Positions 1 through 7,078 of a stretch of DNA of 9,317 nt are shown here, one piece after another. The translations under genes were made by a program, and so were the position numbers. Under the pieces are notes generated by a model. It ran no database searches, was not told where the DNA came from, and was given only the letters and a program-made list of their open reading frames with translations. How positions within the stretch are numbered: position 1 is the stretch's first letter; every line of letters begins with the position of its first letter. The stretch covers positions 1 to 9,317 of the forward strand of contig JAFZOA010000231.1 of NCBI GenBank assembly GCA_017550775.1, read 5' to 3'. This DNA is from Ruminiclostridium sp. (GTDB lineage Bacteria; Bacillota_A; Clostridia; Oscillospirales; Ruminococcaceae).

Positions 1-343
1 GCTCTATCGTGTAAAGCTGGTCGCCGCCTATCAGCAGGTACAGCTCGTCCTTCGGGTAGATCTCTTTGAGCGCGCGCACCGTGTTGATAGTGTAGCTCTT
101 GCCTTTGAGCTTCTTCTCGATGTCCGAGACCGCATAGCCGTCCATGTCCGCAAAAGCGAGGCGTGTCATCTCAAACCTGTCCGCGAATGAGGCGGAGCAG
201 CTTTTCTCGCTGAACGGCGGGAGCGCCGTCGGTATCAGCACCACCTCGGACAGCTTAAGCTCCTTTTTCGCCTGTACGGCAAGCTGAACATGACCCGTGT
301 GTATCGGGTCGAACGCGCCGCCGAAGACGCCGATCTTACTCAT
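1..343 (-). CDS. nadD: Nicotinate-nucleotide adenylyltransferase NadD, N-terminal part (3' end cut by window edge)
   Basis: Joins nicotinate mononucleotide and ATP to give deamido-NAD, the adenylylation step of NAD synthesis in the cytoplasm. The frame runs open from an ATG at 343-341 to the left edge, giving 114 residues; family members are about 190-215, so roughly 80-100 C-terminal residues are missing. Residues 4-15 carry the nucleotidyltransferase motif IGVFGGAFDPIHTGH, with the phosphate-binding GGxFDPxHxGH pattern intact. Further on are IPTALPP, DRFEMTRLAF, KSYTINTVRAL and LYLLIGGDQL, which match the family order. Two motifs deviate: the usual PPHK reads PPFSEK, and the usual IGADM reads IGGDQL. 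The ATG overlaps the last 8 bp of the preceding yhbY gene, which suggests coupled translation. A YhbY-NadD pairing is common in Firmicutes. Identity is secure; activity with the altered PPHK loop is not tested here. Confidence 0.95.
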   Translation of the reverse strand, partial: MSKIGVFGGAFDPIHTGHVQLAVQAKKELKLSEVVLIPTALPPFSEKSCSASFADRFEMTRLAFADMDGYAVSDIEKKLKGKSYTINTVRALKEIYPKDELYLLIGGDQLYTIE

Positions 344-632
344 CAGTGAACACCACCCGTTTCTTGGGGTCGGGGTTCTGTCTGTATATCACGAATTTGG
401 TGCCGATTACCTGCACCGGCTCGGCTCCAAGCCGTTCGCAAAGCTCTCCGCATACCTCGCGCGCGGAAAGCTCGCAGGTCTCATGCACCTTGCCCTTTAT
501 CATCTCACGCGCGGTGAGAGCGTCGTCCGCCTGCTTCACGAGGTCGTCGCCGATACCGTTTTTCCCGACGTAGAGGATAGTCTCATAGCTGTTTGCCATT
601 GCGCGGAGCTTTGCGCGTTCTTTTCCTGTCAT
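336..632 (-). CDS. yhbY: YhbY-family CRM-domain RNA-binding protein (ribosome assembly factor)
   Basis: A 98-residue protein made almost entirely of one CRM domain, the usual size for the family. Members bind RNA and associate with pre-50S ribosomal subunits. Visible marks are the opening MTGKERAKLRAMAN, the GKNG turn (residues 23-26, the GxxG RNA-contact loop) in ILYVGKNGIGDDLV, the basic REMIKGKVHETC segment and the closing GTKFVIYR strand. I chose the ATG at 632-630 because AAGGAG sits 6 nt before it and the family begins here. The frame stays open to an ATG at 707, but that would add 25 unlike residues inside the preceding gene. The gene starts 10 bp after the small membrane protein gene, and its ribosome binding site overlaps that gene's stop codon. 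Its own end overlaps nadD by 8 bp. Role in this organism is inferred from the family. Confidence 0.92.
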   Translation of the reverse strand: MTGKERAKLRAMANSYETILYVGKNGIGDDLVKQADDALTAREMIKGKVHETCELSAREVCGELCERLGAEPVQVIGTKFVIYRQNPDPKKRVVFTDE

Positions 633-637
633 AGGGT

Positions 638-645
638 TCTCCTTA
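638..645 (-). promoter_or_regulatory. Ribosome binding site of yhbY overlapping the upstream stop codon
   Basis: Read on the minus strand, TAAGGAGA joins the TAA stop (645-643) of the membrane-protein gene to the Shine-Dalgarno core AAGGAG (644-639) of yhbY. The ATG follows 6 nt later. A ribosome terminating on the first gene would stop on the binding site of the second, so coupling is likely. This site decides the short start of yhbY over the longer open frame. Confidence 0.8.
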
Positions 646-933
646 AAGCTTGATGAATTTGCCGTTCTTGGGTTCGTCCCCGTCTGTCTCGTTCTCGGGA
701 ACGTCATCCTCTTCCTCGTCGTACTCGTCGTCGGCGTTGATATTGTTGTTGCTCGCTATCTTGTAGCTCACCTTTTTCCTCGGCGAGATTATCATTCCGA
801 GGATAATTCCTCCGAGAAGCGCCACCGCTATTTCAAGCGAGAGCACCTTCCTGCTTATCACGATCTCTTCCTCGGCTGCCTTTGCGAGCTCAGTCGCCTT
901 CTTTCCGATAACATCGTTCAATATCCTGTTCAT
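643..933 (-). CDS. Small single-pass membrane protein with an acidic tail, function unknown
   Basis: I do not recognise a family for this 96-residue protein. The N-terminal third (residues 1-29) is a charged, probably helical stretch with AEEEIVISRK. Residues about 31-50 form one hydrophobic segment, LEIAVALLGGIILGMII, followed by SPRKK, so positive-inside topology would place the C-terminus in the cytoplasm. The tail, residues 60-90, is low-complexity and acidic (DDEYDEEEDD, ENETDGDE), ending in basic GKFIKL. It has no signal peptidase site and no cysteines. The ATG at 933-931 follows AGGAGG (947-942) at good spacing, which strongly supports real translation. It lies 15 bp after the ITPase gene and 10 bp before yhbY in the same orientation. 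The general plan (short helix, one membrane segment, charged tail) resembles YtxH-like small proteins, but that comparison is loose and no function follows from it. Confidence 0.8.
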   Translation of the reverse strand: MNRILNDVIGKKATELAKAAEEEIVISRKVLSLEIAVALLGGIILGMIISPRKKVSYKIASNNNINADDEYDEEEDDVPENETDGDEPKNGKFIKL

Positions 934-948
934 AGTTCTGTCCTCCTG

Positions 949-1539
949 TTATTTGTTTGCCTGTGCAAGTATTTCCGTAAGCTGCTTTATTGCGGACGCG
1001 CGGTGACTTATGCGGTTCTTCTCCTCAGAAGAGAGCATAGCCACGCTTGTGTCCTCGTCTACCATGAATATGGGGTCATAGCCGAAGCCGTTGTGTCCGA
1101 GCGGCTCTGTGCCGATGAAGCCTTCGAGGGTCCCGCGGACGCTGTACTCGGTCTCGTCGTCGAGAATGCAGTACAGTGCGCACACGAACCGCGCCGACCT
1201 CATGCTCATGTCCACACCGTCGAGCTCGTCGAGTATCTTCTGCACCCTCTGCTCGTCGGTTGCTCCCTCACCCGCGTAACGTGCCGAGAATATACCCGGC
1301 GCGCCGTCGAGAAAGTCCACTTCGAGCCCGCTGTCGTCCGCGATAACGGGACACCGGCATATCTCATACACTGCCGCCGCTTTCTTGTGGGCGTTCTCGG
1401 CGAAGGTCTCGCCGTCCTCAACGACCTCTATCTCTATCCCTGCGTCTTTGAGCGAGACCGGCTCATATCCGAGCGGTTCGAGCATTTCCTTTATCTCTCT
1501 TACTTTGCCCTGATTGTTGGTAGCAATTACAAGTTTCAT
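949..1539 (-). CDS. rdgB: XTP/dITP diphosphatase (RdgB/HAM1 family)
   Basis: Hydrolyses non-canonical purine triphosphates (XTP, ITP, dITP) to monophosphate plus diphosphate, cleaning the nucleotide pool before they enter DNA or RNA. The 196-residue length is typical. Family marks in order: ATNNQGKVREIK at 6-17 (substrate-binding SGT/TNN motif), ETFAENAHKKA near 44-54, ADDSGLEVD at 67-75 with the catalytic aspartate pair, APGIFSARYAG at 80-90, GFGYDPIF at 151-158 and SHRASA at 178-183, which recognises the base. All are intact. The ATG at 1539-1537 shares an ATGA overlap with the ftsY stop, a classic coupled junction, and the family starts with MKLVIATNN, so the start is firm. The position next to ftsY rather than beside murI or rph is a local arrangement. 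Identity is very sure. Confidence 0.96.
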   Translation of the reverse strand: MKLVIATNNQGKVREIKEMLEPLGYEPVSLKDAGIEIEVVEDGETFAENAHKKAAAVYEICRCPVIADDSGLEVDFLDGAPGIFSARYAGEGATDEQRVQKILDELDGVDMSMRSARFVCALYCILDDETEYSVRGTLEGFIGTEPLGHNGFGYDPIFMVDEDTSVAMLSSEEKNRISHRASAIKQLTEILAQANK

Positions 1540-2495
1540 CGTTCGTCGTTATCCTCGTCTTTTCCGTCGTCATTGTTGTTTTTCCCGTCGTCGGAGAAGA
1601 GTATCTCCGCATAGTCCTCGGGAATGAAGTTCTGAAGGTCGTCTATCTTCTCGCCCACGCCCACCAGCTTCACCGGTATGCCGAGCTCGTCCTTTATCGG
1701 GAGTATGATCCCGCCCTTTGCCGTGCCGTCAAGCTTGGTGAGCACGATGCCGGTGATATCGCAGACCTCCTTGAACAGCCGCGCCTGGTTGACGGCGTTC
1801 TGCCCCGTGGTCGCGTCCAGCACCAGCAGCGTTTCGAGCGAGCAGTCGGGGAGCTGGCGGTTCACTATGTTCGAGATCTTTTTCAGCTCGTCCATAAGGT
1901 TCTTCTTGTTATGGAGCCGCCCGGCCGTGTCAATTATCAGCACGTCCGCATTACGGGCTTTCGCGGCGGTACACGCGTCGAACACCACCGATGCCGGGTC
2001 GCTTCCCTCCGCGTGCTTTATTATATCCACCCCGGCTCTGTCCGTCCAGACGTTGAGCTGGTCGATAGCGGCGGCTCTGAATGTATCCGCGGCGGCGACG
2101 ATGACCTGTTTGCCGTCGCGTTTCAGGTTCGCGGCAAGCTTTCCTATCGTGGTGGTCTTGCCCGCGCCGTTCACGCCGATGACGAGTATCGCGGAGGGCT
2201 TTGTTTCAAGCATGAGCCCGTTGTCCCCGCGCAGCATATCGGCGACTATCCCTTTGAGCAGCCCCTTGACCGCGTTGGTCTCGGTGGTGCCGGTGCGCTT
2301 TACCTCCGCGCGCAGCTTCGTGCAGATGTTCTCCGCCGTTACCGCGCCGATGTCGGAGAGTATCAGAGTCTCTTCAAGCTCCTCGAAAAAGTCCTCATCT
2401 ATCTTCGTGAACGAGTTCACGAGCGTGTTGACCTTCGCGACGAAGCTGTCCTTTGTCTTTTTCAGCCCTTCTTTGAGCTTGTCAAAAAATCCCAT
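1536..2495 (-). CDS. ftsY: Signal recognition particle receptor FtsY (SRP GTPase)
   Basis: Membrane-associated GTPase that docks the SRP-ribosome complex at the translocon during insertion of membrane proteins. The 319 residues comprise the N domain (about 1-95) and G domain (about 100-300). The long acidic A domain seen in E. coli is absent; the start MGFFDKLKEGLKKTK is a short amphipathic helix suited to lipid contact, as in other Gram-positives. GTPase motifs: G1 GVNGAGKTT 107-115, the SRP-specific DTFRAAAIDQL 137-147, G3 DTAGR 189-193, LDATTGQNA 226-234, and G4 TKLDGTAKGG 253-262. After the usual end near residue 300 there is an extra tail of about 19 residues rich in Asp and Asn (DDGKNNNDDGKDEDNDER). 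The ATG follows AAAGGAT (2507-2501). It begins 28 bp after smc and overlaps the ITPase gene by 4 bp. The smc-ftsY order is conserved in Firmicutes. Confidence 0.97.
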   Translation of the reverse strand: MGFFDKLKEGLKKTKDSFVAKVNTLVNSFTKIDEDFFEELEETLILSDIGAVTAENICTKLRAEVKRTGTTETNAVKGLLKGIVADMLRGDNGLMLETKPSAILVIGVNGAGKTTTIGKLAANLKRDGKQVIVAAADTFRAAAIDQLNVWTDRAGVDIIKHAEGSDPASVVFDACTAAKARNADVLIIDTAGRLHNKKNLMDELKKISNIVNRQLPDCSLETLLVLDATTGQNAVNQARLFKEVCDITGIVLTKLDGTAKGGIILPIKDELGIPVKLVGVGEKIDDLQNFIPEDYAEILFSDDGKNNNDDGKDEDNDER

Positions 2496-2523
2496 TTATT
2501 ATCCTTTCGTTTGTGTTCCGCTG

Positions 2524-5500
2524 TCAGTCGAGATCGAGGTCAAGGTCGTCGATAAGCTCCTGGTGAATGAGCCTTGAAACTCCCTTTTCCTGCATGAACA
2601 CGCCGTACAGCACGTCGCAGCCCTCTATCGTGCCGCGCCTGTGGGTGATTATCATGAGCTGGGTGTTGGTGCAGAAGCGTTTGAGGTAGGTGACGTACTT
2701 CACGACGTTTATCTCGTCGAGCGCCGCATCGACCTCGTCGAGCATACAGAACGGGGTAGGGCGGTGCAGCAGGATAGCGAAGTATATGGTTATCGCCACC
2801 ATTGTCTGCTCGCCGCCGGACAGCGAGATAAGGTTCTTTATCAGCTTTCCCGGGGGTGCCGCGAAGATCTCTATGCCGCTTTCGAGCACGTTATCCGGGT
2901 CGATGAGCTCAAGGTGAGCCTCGCCGCCGCCGAACACCTCGGTGAATATCGAGCTGAACTTCGTGTTGATATCGTTGAAGCTCGCGAGAAATCTTGCCTT
3001 GATATCGGCGGTGAGGTTGTTTATGAGCTTTTCGAGCTCGGACTTGGACTTCTCCACATCGCGGAGCTGCTTGGACAGCACGTCGTACTGCTCCTTGACT
3101 TCCTCGTATTCCTCGATAGCGTTGAAGTTGACGTTTCCGAGGGCGGATATCTGACGGCGCAGCTCCTGTAGCGAACGGCGAGCCGCTTCGAGGTCGTCGA
3201 GCTTCTCCGCGAGAGCCTTCGCTTCGCTTAATGTCATGTTGTACTTGTCCCAGAGCGTCAGGCGCAGCTTCTCGTTCTCGCGCTCAACGGCGTTCTTTCG
3301 CTCCTCGGCGCGCGCAAGGGCGGAGGAGAACTTCTCCTTGTCGGCGCTCTTCTCGCGCACTTCCTTTGCAAGCTCGCTTATGCGCCGTTCACAGGTATTC
3401 TCCTTGCCGATGAGCTCGTTTATCGCGTTTCCGGTATCGCCGTAGCGCTTGTGAGCCTCTTCCTTCTCGGCTTCCTTCTCGGTGATCTGACGCTTCAGAG
3501 TCTCGGTGGAAGCGTTGACCTCCTCCGTCTCGCGGTCGAAGCGCTCACCGCTTCCCGCGGCGGCGTCACGCGCACGCTCTACCTCCGCCTTTTGCGCCAT
3601 GAGGGTTTTTACCTCGTTCTCGGCGTTGAGGCGGGCTATATTGGTCTCGGAGATCTCCTCGGAGACAGCCGCGCGGGCGGAGTTCGCCTTTTCGAGCTTT
3701 TCACCCGCCGCTTTAAGCTTTTCCTCGTTCGCGGCGATCTGCTTTGAAAGCGTATCAACTGATTCGGCGGACGACTTTATCAGAGCGTCCTGCTCGGCGA
3801 GCTGCTTCTTTCCCTTTGCTATCAGGACATCCATGTTGTCCTGCTGTTCCTCGGACTGGCGGATAAGGTCCTTGATACCGCCGATCTCCGCATTCAGGCG
3901 GGCTTCCTCGCGCTCTATCACGGTAAGTCTCTCTGTGAAGCCCTCTATCTCTATCTCCATTTTCGCGACCTCCGCGGAAAGCGCGGAGTATCCCGACTGG
4001 TGGTTCTTTATCTTTTCCGAAAGCCCGGCTATCTCTTTTTCGAGGGTCTCGATCTCCTGCTTACGGGAGATGATGTTGGTGCCTTCCTTGCGGGAACCGC
4101 CCGTGAACGAGCCGCCCGCGTTGATGATCGAGCCGTCGAGTGAGATTATGCGGAACCGGAACCCGTACTTCTTGGCGATGCGGTTTGCGGAGTTGATATC
4201 GTCCGCTATGACCGTCTTGCCGAGTACGGAGTTTATGATGCCGGAATACTTCGGGTCGAAGGCGATGAGCTCGGAGGCTATGCCCTCGAAGCCGTCCTCG
4301 TCCGCGAGCCCCGGCTGGCTCAGCATCTGACCCTTCATGGTGGTGAGCGGATAGAACGTCGCCTGACCGCCCCGTGTATCTTTCAGGAAGCGTATGCAGC
4401 GCTTCGCGTTTTCCTCGTTGTCAACGATGATGTTCTGGAGCGCGTTGCCGAGCGCTACCTCTATCGCGACGGAGTATTTCTTGTCCACCGAGATAATGTC
4501 GGCGACGGTACCGTGTATGCCGCCGAGCTGTCCGGACTTCTTCGCGTTTATGACCGATTTTACGCCCTGGAAATAGCCCACCATGTTCTTCTCGACGTCG
4601 GAGAGCGCTTCGAGCTTCTGGCGCTTGCTGTCGAAGCTGTAGCGCATCTGCTCGTAGGCGGTGCGGCTTTCCGTGAGCTTGGCGTTCTTGCCGTCAAACA
4701 GCTTTTTATAGCCGTTCAGCTTGTTTTCCAGTTCGGACTTTTCCTCCGAGAGGTCGTCAAGCTCTCCGCTCAGGTGCTTTCTGCGCGCGCGGTATTCCTC
4801 CGCAGCCTTTTCGCGCTCCTCTGTGCCGCGTGAGTCCGCTTCAAGGCGTTCTCTGATGTCCTCGCGGGTCTTTTCCGCCTGCTGGAGAGTGAGTCTCGCC
4901 TCGGTGAGCTTGCCGTACAGCAGCCCGGTCTCGCCGTCGAGCTTCTTGTACTCGTCGTCGAGCTCCCTGTCGCTCTCGTCGGCGTTTTCAAGACTCGCTT
5001 TCAGTTCTTCTATCTTCGCGGTGAGCTTTTCGGCTTCACGGCGTTTTGCGTCCGCCTGTTTTTCAAGTCCGCCTATCTGCGCGGTGAACTCACCGGCGCT
5101 GCGGCGGCTTTCCTCGCGGCGCTTCTCTATGTCCGCAATGCGTTCGGCATTGTGTTTGATCTCGTTTTGCAGGACGGCGATCTCCTTGTCCTTCTCGGCG
5201 ATCTCGTCGCGCACGCTTTCCGAGCTTCTGCGAAGGTCTTCGAGCTGTGCGGCGTACTGGCTCTTCTTCACCGAAAGCGTCTCGCTCTCGGCTTCGAGCT
5301 CGCCGATCTCGCGGTCGAAGTGCTCGCACTGTCCCTGGTTTTCAAGCACCGAGTTCTCGATGACGGTCATTTCCTTTTCGATCCGGTCGAGCTCCGCGGT
5401 GGTAACGGATATCTCTATGTTCTTCTCGCGCTCTATGAGTCCCTTAGCCTTTATCGCCTTCTCCGACGCTTTCTGGAGCGCGGGTACACGCTCCGACAGC

Positions 5501-6090
5501 GCGGTCTCGGTGTCCTTCAGGCGAAGGTAGTTTGCGTCGGCGCGCGCGAGCTCTCTTTCCGCGTCCGCCTTCTGGTGCAGGAACTTGGAAACTCCCGCGG
5601 CTTCCTCGAAGATCTCGCGGCGCTGGCTTCCCTTGGCGTTGACTATCTCCGCGACGCGTCCCTGACCTATGATCGAGTAGCCGTCGCGCCCAAGTCCCGT
5701 ACCCATAAGCAGCTCCTGAATGTCTTTCAGTCTGCATTTCTCGCCGTTTATAAGGTACTCGCTCTCGCCGGTGCGGTAGAGCTTTCGCGCAATGACGACC
5801 TCCTCGCTGTCCACTCTGAGTGCGCGGTCGGAGTTGTCTATGGTGAGCGCGACCTTCGCGAAGCCCATCTGCTTTCGGGTGACGGTGCCGTGGAAGATAA
5901 CGTCCTCCATTTTGTCGCCGCGCAGCGTCTTTGCGCCCTGCTCACCCATGACCCAGCGCAGCGCGTCGCTTATGTTGCTCTTGCCGTTTCCGTTGCTTCC
6001 GACAACAGCCGTCATTTTGGTGTCGAAGTTGAGCACGGTCTTGTCCGCGAAGGACTTGAAGCCCTGTATCTCAAGTGATTTAAAGTGCAT
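2524..6090 (-). CDS. smc: Chromosome partition/condensation ATPase SMC
   Basis: Large ATPase that forms a ring with ScpA and ScpB and folds and separates the chromosome. The 1188-residue length is the family norm. The N-terminal head has IQGFKSFADKT (8-18), Walker A GSNGNGKSN (31-39) and the Q-loop IIGQG (140-144), followed by EIFEEAAGVSKF. Charged coiled coil runs about 170-505 and again about 675-1030. The hinge lies at about 515-675, with GGIHGTVADII, QNIIVDNEENA and INAGGSFTGGS. The C-terminal head has the signature LSGGEQ (1090-1095), Walker B FCMLDE (1114-1119), the D-loop AALD and the switch ITHRRGT. Small departures: Walker A reads GSNGNGKS where GPNGSGKS is usual, and the signature continues QTMVAITIY rather than KALTA. 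The protein ends in an acidic repeat, DDLDLDLD. The ATG lies inside the last 11 bp of the radical SAM gene, with AAGGAT at 6101-6096. Identity is certain. Confidence 0.98.
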   Translation of the reverse strand: MHFKSLEIQGFKSFADKTVLNFDTKMTAVVGSNGNGKSNISDALRWVMGEQGAKTLRGDKMEDVIFHGTVTRKQMGFAKVALTIDNSDRALRVDSEEVVIARKLYRTGESEYLINGEKCRLKDIQELLMGTGLGRDGYSIIGQGRVAEIVNAKGSQRREIFEEAAGVSKFLHQKADAERELARADANYLRLKDTETALSERVPALQKASEKAIKAKGLIEREKNIEISVTTAELDRIEKEMTVIENSVLENQGQCEHFDREIGELEAESETLSVKKSQYAAQLEDLRRSSESVRDEIAEKDKEIAVLQNEIKHNAERIADIEKRREESRRSAGEFTAQIGGLEKQADAKRREAEKLTAKIEELKASLENADESDRELDDEYKKLDGETGLLYGKLTEARLTLQQAEKTREDIRERLEADSRGTEEREKAAEEYRARRKHLSGELDDLSEEKSELENKLNGYKKLFDGKNAKLTESRTAYEQMRYSFDSKRQKLEALSDVEKNMVGYFQGVKSVINAKKSGQLGGIHGTVADIISVDKKYSVAIEVALGNALQNIIVDNEENAKRCIRFLKDTRGGQATFYPLTTMKGQMLSQPGLADEDGFEGIASELIAFDPKYSGIINSVLGKTVIADDINSANRIAKKYGFRFRIISLDGSIINAGGSFTGGSRKEGTNIISRKQEIETLEKEIAGLSEKIKNHQSGYSALSAEVAKMEIEIEGFTERLTVIEREEARLNAEIGGIKDLIRQSEEQQDNMDVLIAKGKKQLAEQDALIKSSAESVDTLSKQIAANEEKLKAAGEKLEKANSARAAVSEEISETNIARLNAENEVKTLMAQKAEVERARDAAAGSGERFDRETEEVNASTETLKRQITEKEAEKEEAHKRYGDTGNAINELIGKENTCERRISELAKEVREKSADKEKFSSALARAEERKNAVERENEKLRLTLWDKYNMTLSEAKALAEKLDDLEAARRSLQELRRQISALGNVNFNAIEEYEEVKEQYDVLSKQLRDVEKSKSELEKLINNLTADIKARFLASFNDINTKFSSIFTEVFGGGEAHLELIDPDNVLESGIEIFAAPPGKLIKNLISLSGGEQTMVAITIYFAILLHRPTPFCMLDEVDAALDEINVVKYVTYLKRFCTNTQLMIITHRRGTIEGCDVLYGVFMQEKGVSRLIHQELIDDLDLDLD

Positions 6091-7078
6091 TTTCTATCCT
6101 TAGTCTTGTTCCTTTTTCCTGTTTTATATCAAACTCAAAGCCGCACTCCCGCAGCTTCCGTCTGTTCTCTTTATTGTGTCCGACCGCTCTGCTCACATTC
6201 GCGGGGTCGGTATATACTGTGAAATGCGAGCCGCCGAGCCGCTCCATTTCCGCTCTCATGTCCTTGAGGAAAATTCTCCCCTCGACGATGTCCCGCAGCG
6301 CCGGGTGATATACCCCGCCGAGCATCTTTCCTTCGACCTCGGTGCTCGCGTGCAGTCCGAGCCGTATCACGGGTATGTTTTCCGCGGCGAACATTCCGAG
6401 CAGCTCCGCGCACAGCTCCACCGTTTCCTCAAACGTGAAGCTTTCGTAAGCTCCCGCCTTGTACAGCTCGCCGAGCTTTGTTCCTTCGAGTATCACTGTC
6501 GGGTATATCCGCACAGTGTCTGCTTTCAGCTCTATGAACCGCCGCGCCGTTTCGACGCAGTATTCCGGCTTGTCGCCGTACAGCCCCGTCATCATCTGGA
6601 GTCCGAGGGACAGTCCTCTCTCCTTTATCATTCCCGCCGCGCGTTCAACGTCCGCCGCGGTATGTCCGCGCTCGTTGAGCCGCAGTACCTCGTCGTTCAT
6701 GCTCTGCGCGCCGAGCTCCACGGCGGTCATGCCGTACCTGCACAGCAGGTCGAGGGTATCCGCGTCGATGAAGTCCGGGCGGGTGGAGCAGCGTATGCCG
6801 GTGTAAACGTCCGGGGCTCCGGTCACCGCCTCACGGGCGGCTTCAAGAAGCTCCTTCATGTATCCGCGGGGGATACCGGTGAAGCTACCGCCGAAGAACG
6901 CTATCTCCGCGGTCATTCCGCGCTCCCGCAGCGTGGGGAGCTGTTCCGACAGCACGAGCCTTACCTCGTCCGCCGTCGGAGCTTTGACTTCTCCGCTTAT
7001 CGTTCGCTGGTCACAGAAGGTGCAGCGGTGCGGACAGCCGATGTGCGGCACGAATACCGAAATGTTAGTCTGTTTCAT
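6080..7078 (-). CDS. Elp3-like radical SAM protein without acetyltransferase domain
   Basis: A 332-residue radical SAM enzyme. The opening PHIGCPHRCTFCDQ holds the CxxxCxxC iron-sulfur motif (C15, C19, C22) that binds the [4Fe-4S] cluster and S-adenosylmethionine. FFGGSFTGIP (61-70) is the GGE-like strand of the barrel, and VELGAQSMNDEVL (120-132) with NERGHT closely matches Elp3 and the bacterial YhcC type. The rest completes the partial TIM barrel (LSLGLQMMTGLYGD, RIYPTVILEGTKL). The GNAT acetyltransferase domain of true Elp3 (over 500 residues) is absent, so the tRNA wobble-uridine acetyl transfer chemistry cannot be assumed. Automatic annotation often calls this 'elongator complex protein 3'. 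It overlaps rnc by 14 bp and smc by 11 bp; this slot between rnc and smc is one I know from other Clostridia. A role in tRNA or RNA modification is a guess from similarity and from its neighbour rnc. The substrate is unknown. Confidence 0.9.
   Translation of the reverse strand: MKQTNISVFVPHIGCPHRCTFCDQRTISGEVKAPTADEVRLVLSEQLPTLRERGMTAEIAFFGGSFTGIPRGYMKELLEAAREAVTGAPDVYTGIRCSTRPDFIDADTLDLLCRYGMTAVELGAQSMNDEVLRLNERGHTAADVERAAGMIKERGLSLGLQMMTGLYGDKPEYCVETARRFIELKADTVRIYPTVILEGTKLGELYKAGAYESFTFEETVELCAELLGMFAAENIPVIRLGLHASTEVEGKMLGGVYHPALRDIVEGRIFLKDMRAEMERLGGSHFTVYTDPANVSRAVGHNKENRRKLRECGFEFDIKQEKGTRLRIENAL

Noticed and set aside
633..707. Longer start for yhbY at 707
   Set aside because: It would add 25 residues unlike the family and overlap the membrane-protein gene; the AAGGAG site points to the start at 632.
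1678..2577. Open frame of 299 codons on the plus strand opposite ftsY
   Set aside because: Serine-rich composition without any domain. It is the antisense shadow of the biased ftsY codons and has no ribosome binding site.
5152..6078. Open frame of 308 codons on the plus strand opposite the N-terminal part of smc
   Set aside because: Lies wholly inside smc, which has full-length family motifs; the composition is that of an antisense shadow.
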